A stretch of DNA of 18,190 nucleotides from Anaerolineales bacterium UBA3499 (GTDB taxonomy: Bacteria; Chloroflexota; Anaerolineae; Anaerolineales; UBA11657): NCBI GenBank assembly GCA_002377585.1, contig DFQC01000030.1:1-18190 (forward strand). Direction: 5' to 3'. The notes beneath the pieces were generated by a model. It made no database searches. It saw only the letters and a list, made by a program, of their open reading frames with translations, and was not told where the DNA came from. Each line of letters begins with the position of its first letter. The first letter of the stretch is position 1. A program made the translations under genes and the position numbers. This document shows positions 1-8,946 of the stretch, in pieces.

Positions 1-1668
1 ACTTCTTTAATGAGCAGGTCCGATGTTATTATTGTAGGATCAGTATCCAGCATATACGGCTTAGGGTCACCTATATCATACGGTAAGGTTGTAATAGACA
101 TAAAATTAAACACAACGATAAGACGCAAGAATCTACTACGACAATTAGTTGAGATACAGTATAACCGCAACGACATAGCGCTCAAACCGGGTACTTTTGC
201 AGTAAGAGGAGATACCATAGAAATCCTACCTCCATATGCTAAACACTCTTATCGCATAGACCTATTTGGCGATGAGATAGAGCGGATATTAGAAGTCAAT
301 ACAATTACAGGAGAAGTACATTCCATCCATGATGCGATAAAAATATTTCCAGCCAGACATTTTATAGCTGAAGAAGAAAAACTACAGATGGCACTAAAAG
401 ATATTGAGAATGAACTTCAAGAACGGATCGCTTATTTCAAAACTGAGGAGAGATATCTCGAAGCGCAACGTATTGAACAACGTACGCAGTATGACCTAGA
501 AATGCTTAGGGAAGTAGGCAGCTGTTCAGGCATAGAGAATTATTCAAGACCACTAGATCAAAGACCACCAGGATCACCGCCTTGGACTCTTATAGACTAT
601 TTCCCTGCTGATTTTCTACTGGTAATTGATGAAAGCCATATGACCATTCCACAAATACGGGGCATGTATGCAGGAGATTTATCAAGAAAAAGCGTCTTGG
701 TTGATTATGGCTTTAGGCTACCATCAGCATTAGACAATAGGCCACTAAATTTCAACGAGTTTCAAGAACGTATTGGACAAACTATATACACCTCCGCCAC
801 TCCAGGACCATACGAACTAGAGCAAGCAAGTTGTATAATTCAACAGGTCATACGCCCAACAGGCCTACTAGACCCCACCATAGAAGTGCGACCAATCAAA
901 GGGCAAGTTGACGATTTAGTCGAAGAAATACGCATATGTACGCTAAATGGAGAAAGAGCTATCGTTACTACCCTTACTAAGCGCATGGCAGAAGATCTAT
1001 CCGCCTATTTGGCAGAATTAAATATAAAAGTACAATATCTTCATTCTGAAATAGATGCATTAGAAAGAGTCGAAATATTACGAGAGCTACGCCTTGGTGT
1101 CTACGATGTAGTAGTTGGCATTAATTTACTGCGAGAAGGCCTTGATTTACCAGAAGTATCCTTGGTATCAATACTTGACGCTGACAAACAAGGATTCCTT
1201 CGATCCGCTACAGCTTTAATTCAAACTATCGGAAGAGCAGCACGACATTCTAAAGGTAGAGTAATTATGTATGCCGCCAAACATACTGATGCAATGCGAC
1301 ATGCCATTGACGAGACCAACCGCAGACGATCAATACAATCAGATTACAATTCCAAGCACAATATTAAGCCTACCAGCATAGTAAAATCCATTAGAGATAT
1401 AACAGACCAGCTGGCGGCCAAACAAACTGATGACACTGCTGAACGCATTGAAACAATACAAGATATGACTTCAGACGAAATAATATCTGTAATATCAGAA
1501 ACAGAAACAAATATGTACAAAGCTGCAGATGATATGGAATTTGAAAAAGCAGCTCTCCTCAGAGATACTCTTTATGATTTACGCAAAATCCTAACAGATA
1601 AAATTTCATCCAATCCAGAGATAGATTTACCTAGAGTACTTGCAGGAGAAATCACAAAAACATCCTAA
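1..1668 (+). CDS. uvrB: UvrABC system protein B, 5'-truncated by window edge
   Basis: UvrB is the DNA-damage verification helicase of nucleotide excision repair; it is loaded by UvrA and recruits UvrC. The frame is open to base 1, and the first ATG (base 10) aligns to about residue 130 of full-length UvrB, so the true start and the Walker A segment lie upstream. Counting from that Met, I see the conserved block IYGLGSP (15-21), the CSGIENYSR block (172-180), the Walker B-like DESH (207-210), GFRLPSALDNRPL (234-246), SATPGPYEL (262-270), GINLLREGLDLPE (370-382), QTIGRAAR (405-412) and a C-terminal UVR domain that binds UvrC (about 490-527, with the FEKAALLRD core). About 25 residues follow the UVR domain. 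No internal disruption is visible. The family call is secure; only the missing start is uncertain. Confidence 0.97.
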   Translation, partial: TSLMSRSDVIIVGSVSSIYGLGSPISYGKVVIDIKLNTTIRRKNLLRQLVEIQYNRNDIALKPGTFAVRGDTIEILPPYAKHSYRIDLFGDEIERILEVNTITGEVHSIHDAIKIFPARHFIAEEEKLQMALKDIENELQERIAYFKTEERYLEAQRIEQRTQYDLEMLREVGSCSGIENYSRPLDQRPPGSPPWTLIDYFPADFLLVIDESHMTIPQIRGMYAGDLSRKSVLVDYGFRLPSALDNRPLNFNEFQERIGQTIYTSATPGPYELEQASCIIQQVIRPTGLLDPTIEVRPIKGQVDDLVEEIRICTLNGERAIVTTLTKRMAEDLSAYLAELNIKVQYLHSEIDALERVEILRELRLGVYDVVVGINLLREGLDLPEVSLVSILDADKQGFLRSATALIQTIGRAARHSKGRVIMYAAKHTDAMRHAIDETNRRRSIQSDYNSKHNIKPTSIVKSIRDITDQLAAKQTDDTAERIETIQDMTSDEIISVISETETNMYKAADDMEFEKAALLRDTLYDLRKILTDKISSNPEIDLPRVLAGEITKTS

Positions 1669-1751
1669 CACACATATCTACAAGTTATCACAATGCATAT
1701 ATGGAGTTAGCAATGAGGCAAACCAATCGCAAACATAAAGAACTGATAAGA

Positions 1752-1774
1752 AGCTTATTACATCGTAATAAGTT
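1752..1774. repeat. Perfectly placed inverted repeat between uvrB and dgt
   Basis: AGCTTATTAC-ATC-GTAATAAGTT forms a 10-bp stem (one G-T wobble) with a 3-nt loop, about 80 bases after the uvrB stop. No T-run follows, so it is a poor intrinsic terminator on the + strand. It lies just upstream of the likely promoter of the next gene, so it may instead be an operator. Confidence 0.4.
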
Positions 1775-1796
1775 CCATCTCAATTGATTAGACATG

Positions 1797-1802
1797 TACA
1801 AT
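1797..1802 (+). promoter_or_regulatory. Candidate -10 element giving a leaderless dgt mRNA
   Basis: TACAAT lies exactly 6 nt before the ATG at 1809. This is the spacing seen in leaderless bacterial genes, where transcription starts at the A of the start codon. No Shine-Dalgarno sequence is present before either candidate ATG (1809 or 1815). The -35 is weak (TTCCAT at 1773-1778, 18 bp spacer). Confidence 0.4.
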
Positions 1803-1808
1803 TAAATT

Positions 1809-2963
1809 ATGTTAATGACCCGAGAAGAGTTGGAATTAAACGAAAATAGATCTGTTGCACCTTACGGATTTAAAAGCTCTAAATCCAAAGGTAGACAATA
1901 CGAAGAAGAAAAAGCTGTCTATCGAACAGAATACCAACGTGACCGTGACAGAATAATACATACAACTGCATTCCGTCGTTTGGAATACAAAACACAGGTA
2001 TTTGAAAACAATGAAGGCGACTATTACAGAACCAGACTTACACATTCACTAGAAGTAGCACAAGTAGGAAGAACTATTGCAAGAGCACTAGCTGCCAACG
2101 AAGACTTAGTAGAGGCTATTTGCTTAGCACATGATTTAGGACACCCACCTTTTGGACATACTGGAGAAAGAGTGTTGAACAGCTTGCTAAGTAAGCATGG
2201 GGGTTTCGATCATAACAAACAATCCATACGTATTCTTACTGATATTGAATGCCGTTATCCTCACTTTAGAGGGCTCAACCTTACGTGGGAAGTGCGAGAA
2301 GGTATCGTAAAACATGAAACCGAATATGATATATCGGATGCATATGACTACAATCCGGATTTACGAGGTCACTTGGAAGCACAAATAGCAAATGCTGCAG
2401 ATGAATTAGCATATAACGCTCATGATTTGGATGATGGAATCCGATCTGGCATTCTCACACCAACCACTATGAAACCACTTACACTCTGGCAAATCGCAAA
2501 AGACAGCATAAACTGGGACGGTAAACAACTTACTGAACTAACTAGACACAGGATGATCCGTCGAATAATAGGTCTTGAAATACACGATTTGATAGAAAAT
2601 ACAAACAAAAATTTGCAGAATACAAATCCTACTGACCCTCTTCACATACAACAATTAGAATACAATATAGTAGAATCTTCAAAACAATATAGTCAATATA
2701 ACAAAGAAATTAACACATTTTTGCGAAACAATCTTTTCACTCATCCCCGTGTAAGAAATATGGAAAACAAAGCTACCCAGTTATTGGGAGACCTGTATTC
2801 ACACTTTGTGTCGAATCCTGATTATCTACCATCAAGCATACAACAAAGGATAGATTCTCTAGGAATAGAAAGGGTAGTATGTGACTACATTGCAGGAATG
2901 ACAGATAGATTTGCTACAGCTGAAAACTTAAAACTCAACATTACAACAAAGAAAACAACCTAG
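1809..2963 (+). CDS. dgt: Deoxyguanosinetriphosphate triphosphohydrolase-like protein (HD domain)
   Basis: This is a cytosolic dNTPase that hydrolyses dNTPs to the nucleoside and inorganic triphosphate, balancing nucleotide pools. The HD-domain metal ligands are visible: H79 in RLTHSLEVAQVGR, H108-D109 in AHDLGHPPFGH, and D198 in NAADELAYNAHDLDD. The N-terminal FRRLEYKTQVF block is typical of the family. At 384 aa it matches the shorter dGTPase-like class rather than the roughly 500-aa E. coli Dgt. The start may be ATG 1809 or ATG 1815; neither has a ribosome binding site, and the -10-like TACAAT suggests a leaderless start at 1809. greA follows after 43 bp, probably in the same transcript. 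The exact nucleotide preference cannot be read from the sequence. Confidence 0.93.
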   Translation: MLMTREELELNENRSVAPYGFKSSKSKGRQYEEEKAVYRTEYQRDRDRIIHTTAFRRLEYKTQVFENNEGDYYRTRLTHSLEVAQVGRTIARALAANEDLVEAICLAHDLGHPPFGHTGERVLNSLLSKHGGFDHNKQSIRILTDIECRYPHFRGLNLTWEVREGIVKHETEYDISDAYDYNPDLRGHLEAQIANAADELAYNAHDLDDGIRSGILTPTTMKPLTLWQIAKDSINWDGKQLTELTRHRMIRRIIGLEIHDLIENTNKNLQNTNPTDPLHIQQLEYNIVESSKQYSQYNKEINTFLRNNLFTHPRVRNMENKATQLLGDLYSHFVSNPDYLPSSIQQRIDSLGIERVVCDYIAGMTDRFATAENLKLNITTKKTT

Positions 2964-3006
2964 TTCTTTACCTATAAGGAGATCTTACATACACACAAGG
3001 ATACAT

Positions 3007-3474
3007 ATGAAAACTAACAAGACATATCTTACTGACGCCGGCATACAGAAATTAAATGCCGAACTCACTGACCTAACAACAAAACAACGGCCTGACCTAG
3101 CCAAGCGTCTTAGAGATGCTATCAAAATGGGTGATCTCAGCGAAAATGCAGACTATATTGCTGCGAAAGAAGATCAGGCCTTCATTGAAGGCAGAATATT
3201 AGAGATACAGGAAATGCTACGAAGTTCGGTATTGATTTCAGATCAAACTAGCAAACAAGAAGTAGCAATTGGATCCACAGTAACAATCTCTGAAGCCGAC
3301 GGTATTGAAGAGAAATACACTTTGGTAGGACCTGCCGAGGCCGACCCTACTGTCGGTATGATCTCGCACGAATCTCCAATTGGTCAAGCAATCATCGGCA
3401 AATCTGTTGGCGACACTGTAGAGGTGGTAACACCGAGCGGAACCAGCACCTTTAAACTCATAAAGCTAGAGTAA
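3007..3474 (+). CDS. greA: Transcription elongation factor GreA
   Basis: GreA binds the secondary channel of RNA polymerase and stimulates cleavage of backtracked transcripts. The 155 aa match the family length of about 158. The N-terminal coiled coil (about 8-75) carries the acidic tip in DLSENADYIAAKEDQ (43-57), whose D and E residues help coordinate the catalytic metal. The C-terminal FKBP-like domain contains the conserved SPIGQAIIGKSVGD stretch. AAGG at 2997-3000 lies 6 nt before the ATG and serves as ribosome binding site. A better-looking TAAGGAG at 2975-2981 is too far away (25 nt) and has no start codon at the right distance. The gene follows dgt closely and ends 14 bp from a convergent gene. 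Confidence 0.97.
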   Translation: MKTNKTYLTDAGIQKLNAELTDLTTKQRPDLAKRLRDAIKMGDLSENADYIAAKEDQAFIEGRILEIQEMLRSSVLISDQTSKQEVAIGSTVTISEADGIEEKYTLVGPAEADPTVGMISHESPIGQAIIGKSVGDTVEVVTPSGTSTFKLIKLE

Positions 3475-3488
3475 TTTAATTTGCGATA

Positions 3489-4598
3489 TTAGCCCTTTCG
3501 CCACGCTGATAATTCTACAGTCAATTGATTAAAAAACGAGTTTTGTGGTAAAGGCCCACCACCATATTGCATATCAACTATACGAGCACTCACATGTAAT
3601 GATGCAGTTTCTAGAATAATCTCTTTGCCAGATTCAGCCAGTACAGGCTCGCCCTTAGGCGCCAAAGAAGCCCGCTTCGCCTCGTCACTGAATGCGTCTT
3701 CACTCATTAATACTTTAGTGACTGTCCTCACATCATTTTTATCAAAAAGCCATATCTCAAAGGCACATACTTTTTTCGGCTCACCCACTCCGATAATATC
3801 ACTAATACCCATACCACATTCACCTAAAAAGTCACCATTAGCATCATCAATCCCAAATGAGTCGTCATACAGGTCATCACCTAATAAATACGTAGTCATA
3901 AACCGAGACAAAGGAGCCCCCCTATCCGATAATAAAGTGTCAGTATGAGGGGGTGTCATCACATTGGCATTCTCTTCATCACCAGTAGCGACCCCATTAT
4001 CAACATACTGCGGAGCTATTTCCAAATCCCTTTTCGATTTCAAGCCAATATACTTGAACGCGTAATATCCTACGCTACTCATAACCCCAATCACAGCCAG
4101 ACCACCAAGAACGGAAATCAATATTGATCGATCAAATAAACCTGATCCTGATTCGTCTTTCTCCACTTCTTTGAGATCTTTATTATCATCTACTTGGTTA
4201 GTCTGAGAGACGGGTTCCTTACTCTCCGTAACCACTTCCAACGCACTCTGCAACTGGGCTATACGCAATTGTTCAGGCCCCAGAGCATTCACACGAGCAT
4301 ATTCAATATAGTTAAGTGACTTCTCTCCTAGCCAATCAACCCGTTGCTGCGCTTTGTCGATGTCCGTAGTCAACACATATGAATCAGCACTCATCTGTAC
4401 CCACTCAGACATATAATGAGGATGTAAACTCTCTGGATCTGCATCTTCCCATACTACAGGAAATAACCACCACCCGAACATTAACCAACCGGTCAATATA
4501 CCAATCACAAACATTATTCCAACAGTAGCAGACAAGTTGTTTTTAGCAAACTTGACCAACTGCTGAGCATATTTGCTTTTACTAATATTATTTACCAT
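3489..4598 (-). CDS. Uncharacterised two-helix membrane protein, Chloroflexota type
   Basis: I do not know a function for this 369-aa protein. Hydrophobic helix 1 (about 24-49, with GWLMFGWWLFPVVW) is followed by an ADPESLHPHYMSEWV segment and a helical region (70-125). A charged, low-complexity linker (125-155) leads to helix 2 (about 158-183). The C-terminal soluble domain (about 230-369) contains GDDLYDDSFGID, GECGMGISDIIGVG and FEIWLFDKNDVRTVTKVLMS. I associate this architecture with conserved Chloroflexota membrane proteins, from memory only. It lies 97 bp downstream of topA on the same strand and converges with greA. The ATG at 4598 has no Shine-Dalgarno sequence, and an in-frame stop lies a few codons upstream, so a much earlier start is excluded. 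The protein may be an envelope or scaffolding component; this is speculative. Confidence 0.75.
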   Translation of the reverse strand: MVNNISKSKYAQQLVKFAKNNLSATVGIMFVIGILTGWLMFGWWLFPVVWEDADPESLHPHYMSEWVQMSADSYVLTTDIDKAQQRVDWLGEKSLNYIEYARVNALGPEQLRIAQLQSALEVVTESKEPVSQTNQVDDNKDLKEVEKDESGSGLFDRSILISVLGGLAVIGVMSSVGYYAFKYIGLKSKRDLEIAPQYVDNGVATGDEENANVMTPPHTDTLLSDRGAPLSRFMTTYLLGDDLYDDSFGIDDANGDFLGECGMGISDIIGVGEPKKVCAFEIWLFDKNDVRTVTKVLMSEDAFSDEAKRASLAPKGEPVLAESGKEIILETASLHVSARIVDMQYGGGPLPQNSFFNQLTVELSAWRKG

Positions 4599-4695
4599 AT
4601 TTTGAGGGCGTTTTTATCCATACCAAAGGATGTGTCCATTATGACTAATACACTAGAGGTTAAACAGATGCAACTTCAATGCCAGCAATGATGTT

Positions 4696-7089
4696 CTAAC
4701 TACTACCAAATATAGCATCTACAATAGCATCATTAGATCCTACTGCGTTAGAATCATTAGCAGTAATGGAATTAATGTTTTCCTTACTCCACTCTTTTTC
4801 ACATTTCTCACATTTAACTAGAGACTTGCCTTTTTCAAACAAAATACCTCGACACACAGGACACGTATCTGTCACTGGTCGTACCCACGATGTCCACTCA
4901 CATTCAGGATAACTTACACATCCGTAAAATACTCTGCCTTTCTTTGTTCTCCTTTGCACCAAGTCTTCACTACAATCTGGACAATCAACTCCAATTTTGT
5001 CTAATATTTGTTCAGTGTGCCTACATTCTGGAAATCCGGAGCAACCGATAAACTTCCCAAATCTACCATTCCTAATCAAGAGATCTTCACCGCACTTGGG
5101 ACAATTTCTTCCAGCTAACTCTGGCGTTTTATCGATTGTTGGCATATCTACTTTAGCATGCTCAAGATCCTTTTCAAACGGAAGCCAAAATTTCTGCAAA
5201 ACTGGAACTTGGTGCTTTTTCCCCTGTGCTATCAAGTCAAGGTCATCCTCAAAAATTGCAGTAAATTTAGTGTCTAATACATCAGGAAAATATTTTACTA
5301 ACCAATCATTGACAGTCATTCCTGTATCAGTCGGACTAAGACGACGATTATCCTTAATCACGTAACCTACATCGACTACTCTCTTTACAGTTGGAGCGTA
5401 TGTGGAAGGCCTACCAATTCCATGCTTTTCTAGCGCCTTAACTAATGTAGCCTCAGTATAAAGTGCCGGTGGCTTAGTAAATTTTTGCTCAGATATTAGA
5501 TCATGCAGGAACAATTTTTCATCATCTTCTAATTCAGGGATATCTTGAGTTTCACTTTCAGATTTATTTTGATCACTAGCAGGTTGATATACCCTCAAAA
5601 ATCCATCAAACCTAATTTTTCTGCCAGTAGAACGAAAATCATATATACCCTTTTCTCCAGATGCCACAATATCAACACGCAATGTATCAAAAATCGCCTG
5701 AGACATCTGACTGCTTAAAAATCTAGCCCATATCAATTTATACAATTTATATTGATCAGTCGATAAATTATTTTTTACAGACTCGGGAGTACGTTCGATA
5801 GAAGTAGGTCTTATTGCTTCATGTGCCTCTTGAGAAGACTTACTTTTACTATATCTTGGTGGGCTATCTGGCAAGTATTCCTTACCATAGTTTCCGCTGA
5901 TAAAGTCCCGGGCCTGCTGCTGAGATTGAGGAGACACCTGCACACTATCTGTCCTCATGTATGTAATAAGACCGCCCTCATCAAGTCCGTCCTGGCCCTG
6001 ATACAATTGCTGAGCAATTGCCATAGTTTTTTGTACGGAGAAATTAAGCTTTCCTGACGCTTCTTGTTGCATTGTACTGGTTCGAAATGGAGCATAGGGC
6101 TTACGACGACGCTCTGCTCTACGCACAGAACGTACTTGCCATTGAGATCTCTCTAAATCAAGCAAAATTGGCTTAACTTGAGTCTCATTGGAAATATGAT
6201 ACTTTTCATCAACGCCTACCTTACTTCCATCAACTTTTCGCAAACCAGCTTCAAAATATTTACCATCATCTTTATTCAACGTCTTTAATAACTGGGCTTT
6301 GATGCTCCAGTGTTCCTTCGCCACATGGGCATCAATTTCACGCTGCCGTTCAACTATAAGACGCAAAGTTGGAGATTGGACTCTACCCGCACTTAATCTT
6401 CCTGCTACTTTCTCCCATAAAAGCTGCGAAAGCGAAAAACCTACTAACCTATCTAATTTTCTGCGAGCTTCCTGAGCATTAACTAAATCCATCTTTATAT
6501 TTCTAGGTTGCTCAAAGGCTTCCTCTATAGCGGACTGCGTAATCTCATGAAAAGTCACTCGCCGGAGCCTATCATCCTCAACCTCTAGCACTTCAGCAAG
6601 ATGCCAAGCAATAGCTTCGCCTTCCCTATCAAGGTCTGTGGCTAGATAAACCTCTGCTGCTCGTGACGCACCCTCTTTTAGCCCCTTAACTATCTTTCTC
6701 TTATCATTTGGCACTCTCCATTCTGGCTCAAATTCATTGTCCGGATCAACTGCCATGCGAGACTTAAGGAGATCGCGCACGTGCCCTACACAAGATTCTA
6801 CCTTGTATCCTTTACCTAGAATTCTTCCAATAGTCTTAGCCTTGGTAGTAGACTCTACTATTACAAACTTACCTCTCTTGCTTTGAGATCGAGTTTTTTT
6901 TCTAGTCTTAGATGGAGTTGGTACTGGTGGCACCATCCCTTCATGAGCCGGAGTATTACCCATACGGTAAACTCCAGTACCGCACTCTTTGCATATTCCT
7001 TTGGTTCCTGGTTGCGCCGTCTTAGTATATGTCGCAACAGGATTTTGAATAGTTCGTTTTACTTTACATTTAACGCAATAAGCTTCCAT
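4696..7089 (-). CDS. topA: DNA topoisomerase I with N-terminal DUF5679-like zinc ribbon
   Basis: This type IA topoisomerase relaxes negative supercoils. Residues 1-45 form an extra zinc ribbon (C5, C8, C33, C36) resembling DUF5679. A basic/proline linker (46-73) follows. The TOPRIM domain then begins with FVIVESTTKAKTIGRILG (catalytic E79) and contains the metal-binding TDLDREGEA (D152, D154, E156). The active-site tyrosine is Y377 in GLITYMRTDS. Three C-terminal zinc fingers are visible in CPKCGEDLL..CSGFPEC, CPDCSEDLV..CVSYPEC and CPVC..CEKC. Total length is 797 aa. The start follows manC by 17 bp, with a weak GAGTGA ribosome binding site, so manC-topA is likely one transcript. The N-terminal ribbon is absent from E. 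coli TopA and is the unusual part. Family assignment is secure. Confidence 0.96.
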   Translation of the reverse strand: MEAYCVKCKVKRTIQNPVATYTKTAQPGTKGICKECGTGVYRMGNTPAHEGMVPPVPTPSKTRKKTRSQSKRGKFVIVESTTKAKTIGRILGKGYKVESCVGHVRDLLKSRMAVDPDNEFEPEWRVPNDKRKIVKGLKEGASRAAEVYLATDLDREGEAIAWHLAEVLEVEDDRLRRVTFHEITQSAIEEAFEQPRNIKMDLVNAQEARRKLDRLVGFSLSQLLWEKVAGRLSAGRVQSPTLRLIVERQREIDAHVAKEHWSIKAQLLKTLNKDDGKYFEAGLRKVDGSKVGVDEKYHISNETQVKPILLDLERSQWQVRSVRRAERRRKPYAPFRTSTMQQEASGKLNFSVQKTMAIAQQLYQGQDGLDEGGLITYMRTDSVQVSPQSQQQARDFISGNYGKEYLPDSPPRYSKSKSSQEAHEAIRPTSIERTPESVKNNLSTDQYKLYKLIWARFLSSQMSQAIFDTLRVDIVASGEKGIYDFRSTGRKIRFDGFLRVYQPASDQNKSESETQDIPELEDDEKLFLHDLISEQKFTKPPALYTEATLVKALEKHGIGRPSTYAPTVKRVVDVGYVIKDNRRLSPTDTGMTVNDWLVKYFPDVLDTKFTAIFEDDLDLIAQGKKHQVPVLQKFWLPFEKDLEHAKVDMPTIDKTPELAGRNCPKCGEDLLIRNGRFGKFIGCSGFPECRHTEQILDKIGVDCPDCSEDLVQRRTKKGRVFYGCVSYPECEWTSWVRPVTDTCPVCRGILFEKGKSLVKCEKCEKEWSKENINSITANDSNAVGSNDAIVDAIFGSS

Positions 7090-7106
7090 AAAATATCACT
7101 CGTTAA

Positions 7107-8189
7107 CTATAATACTGACAATTTACTATCATCTTCCAGCGCTTCAACAACCCGCTTAACATCTTCTGATCTGTCAGCAGCACATACTAATAGTACGTCT
7201 GACGTGTCGATAATAATTAAGTTTTCAACACCAATAGTAGCAACTAATTTGCTCGCGCTTACCAAAGTACTAGAAGTATCAATAGCATGATGCGTCCCAC
7301 CCAACAATACATTTCCCAGACCATCAGAATCGGATGTATTTAATACTGACAACCAACTGCCCACATCATTCCAGCCAATATTTGCTGGAATGACACATAC
7401 ATCCTTAGCATTTTCCATAATCGCGTAATCGATACTATCTTTTGGAATGGTAGGCCATATGCTAGAAAGTGCATCACCCTGCAAATCCGTGCCTATTGAT
7501 GCAACTAGCTTTTCAAGCACTACAAACGTATCCGGTATTTGCTTCCTGAATTCTGATTGCACCGTTCTAGTACTCCAGACAAACATGCCAGAATTCCAGA
7601 AATGTTTTCCATCAGTTGACATTTTAGCAGCAGCCACCTCATCTGGCTTTTCCTTAAACCTTTTAACATCATAAATAGCAGATGTAGTACTAGTATTTCT
7701 TGAACTGCCTCTTTGAATATATCCATAACCCGTAGATGGAAAAGTTGGTTCGATCCCTAAAGTGACTATAGGTCCAGTACGTGCAACTTCACATGCGGCT
7801 ACCAAAACGTTTTGAAAACTAGAAACGTCAGTTATCAAATGGTCTGCCGTAAGGCATGCTATTACTGCCTCACCTCCAGCTAAGTATTCAGCATAAAAAG
7901 CACCTAAACCAATTACAGGAGCAGTACCGCGACCTTCTGGCTCAACTAAAAAGTTGTGTTTTGGTATATTTGGAGACTGCTCCATCAATTTAGATACCAT
8001 ATCACCTGCCGTGATAACAATAATATTTTCTGGAGACAATATTCGGTCAAGACGGTCAACAGCAAGCTGATAGAGAGTCCGTTCACCAGATAGACGTAAT
8101 AGCTGTTTTGGATTTTGGCGACGCGACAACGGCCAAAGCCGGGTGCCCGAACCACCTGCCATTATAACTGCATAAAATGGAATCTCCAT
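7107..8189 (-). CDS. manC: Mannose-1-phosphate guanylyltransferase
   Basis: Makes GDP-mannose from mannose-1-phosphate and GTP, supplying cell-surface glycans and glycosylation. The 360-aa single-domain length fits the ManC nucleotidyltransferase without a fused isomerase. Visible motifs are the nucleotide-binding GGSGTRLWPLSRRQNPKQ (12-29), EPEGRGTAPVI, LTADHLI (usually LPADHLI), FKEKPD, FWNSGMFVWS and WNDVGSWLSV, all typical of the GDP-mannose branch. AGG lies 8 nt before the ATG. The gene is 181 bp downstream of rimM and 17 bp upstream of topA, an unusual partner for a sugar-nucleotide gene. No other mannose-pathway genes are in view. A related hexose-1-phosphate nucleotidyltransferase is less likely given the WNDVGSW motif. 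Confidence 0.92.
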   Translation of the reverse strand: MEIPFYAVIMAGGSGTRLWPLSRRQNPKQLLRLSGERTLYQLAVDRLDRILSPENIIVITAGDMVSKLMEQSPNIPKHNFLVEPEGRGTAPVIGLGAFYAEYLAGGEAVIACLTADHLITDVSSFQNVLVAACEVARTGPIVTLGIEPTFPSTGYGYIQRGSSRNTSTTSAIYDVKRFKEKPDEVAAAKMSTDGKHFWNSGMFVWSTRTVQSEFRKQIPDTFVVLEKLVASIGTDLQGDALSSIWPTIPKDSIDYAIMENAKDVCVIPANIGWNDVGSWLSVLNTSDSDGLGNVLLGGTHHAIDTSSTLVSASKLVATIGVENLIIIDTSDVLLVCAADRSEDVKRVVEALEDDSKLSVL

Positions 8190-8345
8190 TACATTTGCCT
8201 CATATCTAAGTGATCTTTATTGGACAAAAACCTGCAATATTACTCAACAAAACATCATATAACATAACATTTCACCAGTATCACAAAGATATATTTGAAT
8301 ACCCATTGAAATCAGCCCGAAAGGATATCATAATGATTTGTAGAA

Positions 8346-8361
8346 TGTCAACTAGCTGACA
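8346..8361. repeat. 16-bp near-palindrome downstream of rimM
   Basis: TGTCAACTAGCTGACA has matching 5-bp arms (TGTCA/TGACA) around a CTAG core, with one asymmetric pair. It starts about 10 bp after the rimM stop, inside the 181-bp rimM-manC gap. No T-run follows on the - strand. It could be a transcription-factor site for manC or a small RNA hairpin. I saw nothing else convincing in this gap. Confidence 0.3.
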
Positions 8362-8370
8362 AGGACTCTA

Positions 8371-8946
8371 CTATCTCTTACGCATTCCAGGTATCAGTTG
8401 TACAGTCATCTTTTTTTCCACTAAATCTACACACTTGATCACCGATTTAATTGCAGGTAAGAGTATTTCACCTTCATCCCCTAAGATAGAATACACATCG
8501 TTCGCTCCTGTGGGCAATACTTCCACCAAGTCGCCAATATGCTCTCCATTTTCAGTGAAAACCGAAAGTCCAATCAAGTCCTTTACATAATACTCATTTG
8601 GCCTAAGAGGCTTCAATTGGTCAACAGGTATGTAAACTTTAGAGCCACGAAAACTGTCCGCATGGTTTCTATCATTGCAACCAGTGAATTTAATCAGCAA
8701 ACCGTTACGATGAATACGATACGTTTCTAATTCATACAGAACTTGATCCACTCCTAGTAACACATTGCTGATTTGCTCATCAATAAACTTGTCTGCCTTG
8801 TTGACGATCTTAACCCAGACCTCACCCTTAACGCCATGAGGACGAGTTATAACACCGATAAATAATAAATGAGGCTCAGAAGTATCTAGCACCTCTGAGC
8901 CCATTATTGATTCTACTTGAGTCTTTCTATTGGAAGACTGTGTCAC
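8371..8946 (-). CDS. rimM: Ribosome maturation factor RimM
   Basis: RimM assists 30S head assembly by binding ribosomal protein S19. The N-terminal barrel has the signature IGVITRPHGVKGEVWV (30-45). The PRC-barrel C-terminal domain contains YVKDLIGLSVFTENGEHIGD, PTGANDVYSI and LLPAIKSVI. Length is 191 aa, slightly long because of about 25 extra N-terminal residues. The GTG start at 8946 overlaps the khpA TGA stop as GTGA, indicating translational coupling, so I keep this start. An internal ATG at codon 15 would give a length closer to the family norm. The rpsP-khpA-rimM order is the common bacterial one, but the usual next genes trmD and rplS are absent here. Confidence 0.95.
   Translation of the reverse strand: MTQSSNRKTQVESIMGSEVLDTSEPHLLFIGVITRPHGVKGEVWVKIVNKADKFIDEQISNVLLGVDQVLYELETYRIHRNGLLIKFTGCNDRNHADSFRGSKVYIPVDQLKPLRPNEYYVKDLIGLSVFTENGEHIGDLVEVLPTGANDVYSILGDEGEILLPAIKSVIKCVDLVEKKMTVQLIPGMRKR

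Noticed and set aside
10..12. ATG at base 10 as the uvrB start
   Set aside because: The frame is open to base 1 and the alignment to UvrB begins in mid-protein; about 130 N-terminal codons are outside the window.
2975..2981. TAAGGAG as ribosome binding site of greA or of a leader peptide
   Set aside because: It lies 25 nt before the greA ATG, and no ATG, GTG or TTG occurs 5-10 nt downstream of it.
6883..7290. + strand frame of 135 codons across the topA start and manC end
   Set aside because: It is antisense to two secure genes and resembles no family.
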